This document shows, piece after piece, positions 59,712 through 64,000 of a stretch of DNA of 64,000 bases. Within the stretch, counting starts at the first letter, position 1. Every line of letters starts with the position of its first letter. This DNA is from Rubrobacter calidifluminis (GTDB lineage Bacteria > Actinomycetota > Rubrobacteria > Rubrobacterales > Rubrobacteraceae): positions 35,412 through 99,411 of the forward strand of contig NZ_JAQKGV010000014.1 of NCBI RefSeq assembly GCF_028617075.1. Direction: 5' to 3'. Position numbers and translations under genes: made by a program. A model generated the notes under the pieces. That model did no database searches. It saw only the letters and a program-made list of their open reading frames with translations, and was not told the origin of the DNA.

Positions 59712-59971
59712 TGGAGGAACGCGAACCACTCACGCCGGAGACGGAGGCCCTCTGGCGCAGGCTCTGGGAGATGTGGCAGGAAAACGACGAGGACGACGTG
59801 ATCCTGGACTCCTCGCGCCTGGAGGACCTCGAGGACGAGATCCCGGAGCTCGAAGGCCGCATAAAGACGGCGCTGGCCTACCTCCAGCGTGCCCGCTACA
59901 TCCAGTACCGCACCGGGGTGAGCGAAGGGGAGCTCACCCCGGTCGTCTTCGACGTTTACGAGCCGCGCTAG
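59711..59971 (+). CDS. Small acidic protein, unknown
   Basis: 86 residues, rich in Glu/Asp/Trp (L-W-R-R-L-W-E-M-W-Q-E-N-D-E-D-D). Helical. TGATGG overlap with moaB; converges with argH by 4 bp. No family recognised; co-transcribed with moaB, so a role in metabolism of the same operon is possible. Confidence 0.7.
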   Translation: MEEREPLTPETEALWRRLWEMWQENDEDDVILDSSRLEDLEDEIPELEGRIKTALAYLQRARYIQYRTGVSEGELTPVVFDVYEPR

Positions 59972-61365
59972 CGCGCGGTCTTCTGCTGCAGCAGCTCCCT
60001 GGCGCGTCCCAGCTGCTCCTCGACCGCGGTCGGGGAGGTGGATCCTCGCGAGGACTTGTTCTCGACGCTGCCACGCGGGGTGAGGAGGTGTCCGGGGAAT
60101 TCCCCAAGCACTGCGTGGAAGGAAGCCAGCTCCTCAGGGGTCAGCTCCTGCAGCGAGAGGCCCCGCTCCTCGCAGCGGCGCACGATCCCGCCGACCACCC
60201 GGTGCGCCTCCCTGAAGGGAACCCCGCGAGCTGCGAGAAAGTCCGCGAGCTCGGTCGCGAGCGCGAACCCGCCGGCGGCCTCCTGCATCCGCCCGGCGTC
60301 GAAGCGCGCGGTCCGCAGCATCTCCGGCAGCACCCGCAGCATCGCGAGCACGCTGTCCACAGCGTCGAAGATGGGCTCCTTGTCCTCCTGTAGATCCTTT
60401 GAGTAGCCGAGTGGGAGCCCCTTCAGCACGACGAGCAGGGCGTTCAAATCCCCGATCAGACGCCCGGCCTTCCCGCGCATGAGCTCGTAGGCGTCGGGGT
60501 TCTTCTTCTGCGGCATGATGGAGGAGCCCGAGGAGTAGGCGTCGTCGAGCGTGGCGAAGGCGAACTCCTGGCTGGTCCAGAGCACCCACTCCTCGCCGAG
60601 GCGGGAGAGGTGCACCCCGAGCACCGCGCAGGCGTACAGCAGATCGAGGGCGAAATCCCGCTCGGAGACGGCGTCGAGGGAGTTCAAGAGCGGCTCCATC
60701 CCGAGCTCCCGGGCGGTCATCCCGGGATCGATCCGGTGCGGGGTGCCCCCGAGCGCGGCGGCCCCGAGGGGCGAACGGCCCGCCGCCTCCCGGGCGGCCT
60801 CCAGGCGCCGGAGATCCCGGGAAAACGCCCAGAAGTGCGCGAGCAGGTGGTGCGGGAGCAGAATGGGCTGGGCCCGCTGCAGGTGGGTGTAGCCGGGGAG
60901 CACGGTGTCTTTCTCCCTCTCGGCCACCTCGACGAGGGCCGCCATCGCTTCCAGCAGGCCACGGATCACCTCTTCCGCCGCATCTCGGCAGAAGAGATGC
61001 AGATCGAGGGCCACCTGGTCGTTGCGGCTGCGCCCGGTGTGCAGCTTGAGCGCGACGTCGCCCACGAGCTCCCGCAGCCTGCGCTCTACGGCGGTGTGCA
61101 CGTCTTCATCCTCTATGGACCAGGAAAATTCCCCCCTCTCGAACTCGCCCATCACCTCCTTTAGACCCCGCACCAGAACCTCCGCCTCCTCCCGGTCCAG
61201 TATCCCCCTCTCGCCCAGCATCCGGGCGTGGGCTATGGAGCCCCGGATGTCGTACGGCGCGAGCCGCACGTCGAAAGGAATGGACGCGTTGATCCTCTGG
61301 AAAGCCTCAGCCGGACTCTTCCCGAACCTCCCGCTCCAAAGCGGGCTTTTCTTCTCCTCGCTCAT
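59968..61365 (-). CDS. argH: Argininosuccinate lyase
   Basis: 465 residues. Last step of arginine synthesis. Fumarase-superfamily signature G-S-S-I-M-P-Q-K-K-N-P near 282; S-R-N-D-Q-V near 115 and T-H-L-Q-R-A-Q near 160. ATG 61365 chosen (M-S-E-E-K-K-S-P-L-W); the frame opens at 61485 but that stretch overlaps the peptide-gene promoter region. Other arg genes are not in this window. Confidence 0.94.
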   Translation of the reverse strand: MSEEKKSPLWSGRFGKSPAEAFQRINASIPFDVRLAPYDIRGSIAHARMLGERGILDREEAEVLVRGLKEVMGEFERGEFSWSIEDEDVHTAVERRLRELVGDVALKLHTGRSRNDQVALDLHLFCRDAAEEVIRGLLEAMAALVEVAEREKDTVLPGYTHLQRAQPILLPHHLLAHFWAFSRDLRRLEAAREAAGRSPLGAAALGGTPHRIDPGMTARELGMEPLLNSLDAVSERDFALDLLYACAVLGVHLSRLGEEWVLWTSQEFAFATLDDAYSSGSSIMPQKKNPDAYELMRGKAGRLIGDLNALLVVLKGLPLGYSKDLQEDKEPIFDAVDSVLAMLRVLPEMLRTARFDAGRMQEAAGGFALATELADFLAARGVPFREAHRVVGGIVRRCEERGLSLQELTPEELASFHAVLGEFPGHLLTPRGSVENKSSRGSTSPTAVEEQLGRARELLQQKTAR

Positions 61366-61460
61366 GCGCCGCAGTTTATCCCAAAGAGCGACCACAAATG
61401 GGCCGATCAGCCCTGTATGACGCTTTGTATGCCTGTTAGCCTTCCATCTGGTCAAACCGG

Positions 61461-61466
61461 TAGAAT
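61461..61466 (+). promoter_or_regulatory. Candidate -10 box of the micro-peptide cluster
   Basis: TAGAAT followed by AATG, ~46 bases upstream of the first micro-gene, in an AT-rich stretch beginning after argH. No good -35 at 17 bp; TTAGCC at 61436..61441 would give a 19-bp spacer. Confidence 0.4.
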
Positions 61467-61511
61467 AATGTTCGTAAAAGTACAAACGTGGATAGAAGGG
61501 GGTGAATCAAC

Positions 61512-61547
61512 ATGCAGAGCGTTCAGCTGCATAGGGCTTGCTGGTAG
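61512..61547 (+). CDS. Micro-peptide 1 (11 residues, ends H-R-A-C-W)
   Basis: ATG 61512 to TAG 61547 encodes M-Q-S-V-Q-L-H-R-A-C-W. SD GGGGGTG lies seven bases upstream, and a TGA three codons before the ATG fixes the start. Shares its ending and codon pattern with two more micro-genes 48 and 50 bp further on. Far below normal annotation limits. Confidence 0.75.
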   Translation: MQSVQLHRACW

Positions 61548-61595
61548 TTTCACCTTCATTAAAGGTACCCAACCGTCTTAAGAAAGGAGTTGCGG

Positions 61596-61622
61596 ATGCT
61601 GTTCCATAGAGCTTGCTGGTAG
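61596..61622 (+). CDS. Micro-peptide 2 (8 residues, ends H-R-A-C-W)
   Basis: ATG 61596 to TAG 61622 encodes M-L-F-H-R-A-C-W. SD AAAGGAG six bases upstream. Compared with peptide 1, AGG/AGA is a synonymous change and L/F a conservative one. Confidence 0.75.
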   Translation: MLFHRACW

Positions 61623-61672
61623 TCTCATTCAAAGAGCTGGTTGAACGCACCTAAAGTGAGTAGGAGACAGCA

Positions 61673-61699
61673 ATGCAGTTCCACAAAGCGTGCTGGTAA
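61673..61699 (+). CDS. Micro-peptide 3 (8 residues, ends H-K-A-C-W)
   Basis: ATG 61673 to TAA 61699 encodes M-Q-F-H-K-A-C-W. SD AGGAG six bases upstream; an in-frame TAG four codons before fixes the start. Differences from peptide 2 are CAT/CAC (silent), AGA/AAA (R to K), GCT/GCG (silent), L/Q, and the stop TAG/TAA. Confidence 0.75.
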   Translation: MQFHKACW

Positions 61700-61752
61700 A
61701 AATATCCCGGCACGGATAAGAACAAAATAATATGAGAGCTCCCTAGACTCTG

Positions 61753-61783
61753 ATGTTGCTCTGCTCTATTATGTGCAGAACAT
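61753..61783 (+). other. Imperfect stem-loop between micro-peptides and sensor gene
   Basis: ATGTT/AACAT outer and CTGC/GCAG inner pairs with a 3-nt bulge and 10-nt loop, followed by GAAAAAA. Located 36 bases before the sensor start. Could modulate expression or be chance; the flanking 61700..61818 shows no further gene. Confidence 0.3.
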
Positions 61784-61818
61784 GAAAAAAGCATTACAGG
61801 GTGCTGGGGGAAGTTACG

Positions 61819-63258
61819 TTGTCTATTAACGCTTCGCGTGCTCAGGCGACCGTTGTGTACATTTGTACTCTCGCCATAGTCACCGGAGTTGGTTTAGCGC
61901 TCCAGTTGAGCTCTTACGATCTATCCTTCAACTGGCTGAGTTTGGAAGCCAGTCTCATCTTGGGGGTCATAAGCGCTCTATCCCTGCGCTTCTCCATCAG
62001 CGTCGATCTCGGCAAAACCAACTTCGATCTCATAGATGCAACCTTGGTCGCGTTGGTTCTGGCAGGACCGCAATGGGCTCTCTTGGTGGCCCTGCCTGTG
62101 ATGTTGCGCAAAGAAAAACTACGGGCTCTTTTTGAAGCATCGAACCTGATCATACAAATCGTTGCTGCAGGTTTTGTATTCAGGTTGTTCTCAGAGCCAC
62201 TGCTCTACACGAAAGTTTTTGATGTCTCATTTATATGCGGTGTCTTGGCTGCAGGCTCGACCTTATATGTAATAGATATGTTAATAGGACCTATTTTACT
62301 CTTCATTAAGTACAAAGTTCCTGTGACCGAGTTGCTCAGAGAAGTCGTTATTCCTCCCATTCCTTCTAATCTGATTTCGATACTTACGACTCTCGCCACC
62401 TCCTACGCGGCGATCAGGCTCGGGCCCGTGGCGGCGGTAACGCTCTTTGGCGGCGCGACGCTCTCGCTGGGGCTGATGAACTTCACCGTAAAGCGTCAGC
62501 GGAGGCTCGCGAAGCTGGAGAAGGAGAACGGTCAGCTCAGGGAGAGGACCGACGAGCTGGAACGCAGCCTCTCCGAATCACACCTGGACTTCGCGCGGCG
62601 GCTTCTCGAGAGCCTGGGACGCAGGGACGGGTACACCGCGAGGCACGCGGCGGCCGCGGCGGTGTACGCAACGGACCTCGCGGAAGAGTTCCGGATGGAT
62701 GACAGGACCGTTTCCAGGCTCCGGGTGGCGGCGCTTTTGCAGGACGTGGGGATGGTCTCGGTGCCCGAGGAGGTCAGTGTCGCGCCGCCGGAGAGGCTGA
62801 ACGAGCTCGGCAGAGAGAAGCTCGAATCGCACCCGGAGGAGTCGGAGAGGATCCTCTCTGGAATACCGGGGATGGATGAAGCAGCGAAATGGGTGAGGTG
62901 GCACCACGAGCGGGTGGATGGAACAGGCTACCCGGATGGGCTGCGTGGAGAATGGTTACCGCTCGAAGCCAGGATACTCGCGGTGGCCTCGCACTACGCC
63001 TCGCTGGTTCTGGAGCGCAGAAATTCTCCGGCGCTCGATCCCTCCGAGGCACGCCGGGAGATCATCGCGCTCTCCGGTCGGGCCTTCGATCCTCTGGTGG
63101 TGAGGACGCTGCTCAGGGTTCTGGATCAGAACGGCGGAGATTACGCCTCCGCCACCGGAGAGCGCTTCGCGGGTGCGCTCTCTGATACGGATGGCGGCCC
63201 CATCGAGAAACACGGGGGTCTCAGGGTGATCGGAGGTGGCAAAACCCCGGCCTCCTGA
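61819..63258 (+). CDS. Multi-pass membrane sensor with degenerate HD-GYP domain
   Basis: 479 residues. Residues ~1-205 form six or seven hydrophobic helices (MASE-like). A coiled coil follows at ~215-255 (K-L-E-K-E-N-G-Q-L-R-E-R-T-D-E-L-E-R), then an HD-GYP domain to ~440. The HD pair is Q308-D309 instead of H-D, the usual K three residues on is M (L-L-Q-D-V-G-M-V), and the late A-D is A-S; H362-H363 and G370-Y371-P372 remain. Cyclic di-GMP hydrolysis is therefore doubtful. TTG 61819 follows GGGGGA; GTG 61801 is an alternative. GC content jumps inside the gene near 62395. Confidence 0.85.
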   Translation: MSINASRAQATVVYICTLAIVTGVGLALQLSSYDLSFNWLSLEASLILGVISALSLRFSISVDLGKTNFDLIDATLVALVLAGPQWALLVALPVMLRKEKLRALFEASNLIIQIVAAGFVFRLFSEPLLYTKVFDVSFICGVLAAGSTLYVIDMLIGPILLFIKYKVPVTELLREVVIPPIPSNLISILTTLATSYAAIRLGPVAAVTLFGGATLSLGLMNFTVKRQRRLAKLEKENGQLRERTDELERSLSESHLDFARRLLESLGRRDGYTARHAAAAAVYATDLAEEFRMDDRTVSRLRVAALLQDVGMVSVPEEVSVAPPERLNELGREKLESHPEESERILSGIPGMDEAAKWVRWHHERVDGTGYPDGLRGEWLPLEARILAVASHYASLVLERRNSPALDPSEARREIIALSGRAFDPLVVRTLLRVLDQNGGDYASATGERFAGALSDTDGGPIEKHGGLRVIGGGKTPAS

Positions 63259-63284
63259 GGGGGCTGGCCGGGCCATCCCAAGCC

Positions 63285-63698
63285 TCAGCTCACCCGGCCG
63301 CTTCGCCTGACCTCTTCCTCCCGATACTTCCTTATGGCGGCCTTGAGGGCGCTCAGGCCTAGCGTGGCGTTGCGGGTTCTGCTCCCCACCACGTCCCGAC
63401 CGATGCGGTCTATGAACTCGTCGTAGTCGAGCGCGAGCACCTGGTCCATGGTGAGGCGTTCGCGCATCACGAGGTCGAGCGCCATGCTGGTCGCGCCCAT
63501 GCTGATCGTATCTCCCTCGCCGGTGAACGAGAGCGCCTCTATCCTGCCGTCGCCCCCTCCCTTGAGGTAGATGACGACCGATCCCCCGCACTCCGGGCTG
63601 CCACCGGGCACCGCGACGTCGGCGTCGGGGAGAACCCCCTTGTAACGGGGGTTCTCCCTGTGGTCGACGAGAGCTTTTATGCGGCCGTTGCGGTCCAA
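63285..63698 (-). CDS. IscU/SufU-like scaffold protein with a single cysteine
   Basis: 137 residues. IscU fold by pattern (N-P-R-Y-K-G, then S-P-E-C37-G-G-S, and L-T-M-D-Q-V-L-A-L-D-Y-D-E-F). C37 is the only cysteine: the usual second site reads T-I-S-M-G-A-T-S and the third R-N-A-T-L-G-L. It cannot hold a normal [2Fe-2S] on three cysteines. TTG 63698 lies 15 bases after the rhodanese stop, so the two are an operon. May be a sulfur carrier or regulator rather than a scaffold. Confidence 0.75.
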   Translation of the reverse strand: MDRNGRIKALVDHRENPRYKGVLPDADVAVPGGSPECGGSVVIYLKGGGDGRIEALSFTGEGDTISMGATSMALDLVMRERLTMDQVLALDYDEFIDRIGRDVVGSRTRNATLGLSALKAAIRKYREEEVRRSGRVS

Positions 63699-63713
63699 CG
63701 CGCTCGCGCGGGG

Positions 63714-64000
63714 CTAACGCTCTATGGGCGCTCTGACGGCATTGCCCCACTCAGTCCAGGACCCGTCGTAGTTCCTCACCCGCTCGTAGCCGAGCAGATA
63801 CTTGAGCACGAACCAAGTGTGAGAAGAGCGCTCCCCTATCCTGCAGTACGCTATCACGTCGTCTCCTGAGCTGAGGTGAGCCTCTCCCTCGTAGATCTCC
63901 CTGAGCTCCTCAGCACTCTTGAAGGTGCCATCGTCCCGCACGGCCCTCGCCCACGGTACGTTCGCCGCTCCGGGGATGTGTCCTCCCCTCAACGCTCCCT
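63714..64000 (-). CDS. Thiosulfate/3-mercaptopyruvate sulfurtransferase, C-terminal part, cut by window
   Basis: At least 95 residues of the C-terminal rhodanese domain: [10 protein letters not shown] near the window edge and the active loop [14 protein letters not shown] with the catalytic cysteine, typical of CysA/SseA-type tandem rhodaneses. The N-terminal domain lies beyond the window. Its stop at 63714 leads into the one-cysteine IscU-like gene. Confidence 0.9.
   Translation of the reverse strand, partial: GALRGGHIPGAANVPWARAVRDDGTFKSAEELREIYEGEAHLSSGDDVIAYCRIGERSSHTWFVLKYLLGYERVRNYDGSWTEWGNAVRAPIER

Noticed and set aside
61228..61581. 117-codon plus-strand frame over the first micro-gene
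   Set aside because: Its first 140 bases are antisense to argH, it has no SD, and the micro-gene frame with SD and repeats explains the region better.
1..64000. tRNA, rRNA, CRISPR, insertion sequences, prophage genes
   Set aside because: Looked for on both strands by eye; no cloverleaf, regular spacer repeats, transposase motifs or att-like repeats were noticed. A dedicated search could still find a short RNA gene.

Overview
The window is a high-GC bacterial chromosome segment, almost certainly from a thermophilic actinomycete of the Rubrobacter type. I infer this from a divergent pair for di-myo-inositol phosphate synthesis (inositol-1-phosphate synthase and the fused IPCT/DIPP synthase), a polyphosphate-type glucokinase, a very large NAD-glutamate dehydrogenase, a thermostable M29 aminopeptidase, frequent GTG/TTG starts and purine-rich Shine-Dalgarno (SD) sites. 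No tRNA, rRNA, CRISPR array, transposase or phage gene was found.

Region 1-14.5 kb is a reduced-sulfur island. It holds a truncated Fe-S/NrfD-type membrane oxidoreductase subunit, a LysR regulator, a mitochondrial-type (type II) sulfide:quinone oxidoreductase, an MFS transporter, an ArsR-rhodanese fusion with a clear operator, a second SQR/FCSD-like flavoprotein, a pair of YeeE/YedE thiosulfate-type channels and a CstB-like persulfide dioxygenase with pseudo-rhodanese and rhodanese domains. TetR and Crp/Fnr regulators, a Lon-like protease and a universal stress protein sit inside it.

Region 14.5-27.8 kb carries the 1597-residue glutamate dehydrogenase, pgsA, a type II NADH dehydrogenase, YjbQ, an AlkA-type glycosylase, a MIP18-type Fe-S assembly factor, a secreted lipase and the compatible-solute pair. 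It ends in a perfect 34-bp palindrome containing two inverted consensus DnaA boxes. Region 27.8-32.3 kb is partly a gene graveyard: a decayed mechanosensitive channel, a decayed DyP-type peroxidase and a decayed small gene lie between intact NUDIX, polyphosphate glucokinase, folE and HAD genes.

Region 32.3-51.2 kb is mostly housekeeping: M29 aminopeptidase, class A beta-lactamase-fold protein, DUF72 and epimerase pair, histone-deacetylase-like hydrolase, CPBP and rhomboid membrane proteases, endonuclease IV, YidD, sulfatase/LTA-synthase-like protein, Lgt, PBP2 and a phosphohexomutase. Region 51.2-61.4 kb has a BON protein, a CbiX/DR2241-like pair, a CitG-like protein, a GCS2-type ligase, glnA with a textbook terminator, a glyoxalase-II-like hydrolase, moaB and argH.

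The most unusual stretch is 61.4-63.3 kb. Three tandem micro-genes, each with its own SD, encode 8-11 residue peptides sharing the ending H-(R/K)-A-C-W; they differ from one another mainly at synonymous or conservative positions. They lie just upstream of a multi-pass membrane protein whose sensor half is AT-rich and whose degenerate HD-GYP half is GC-rich. I propose a peptide-signalling cassette (inference). The window closes with a one-cysteine IscU-like scaffold and a truncated thiosulfate sulfurtransferase.
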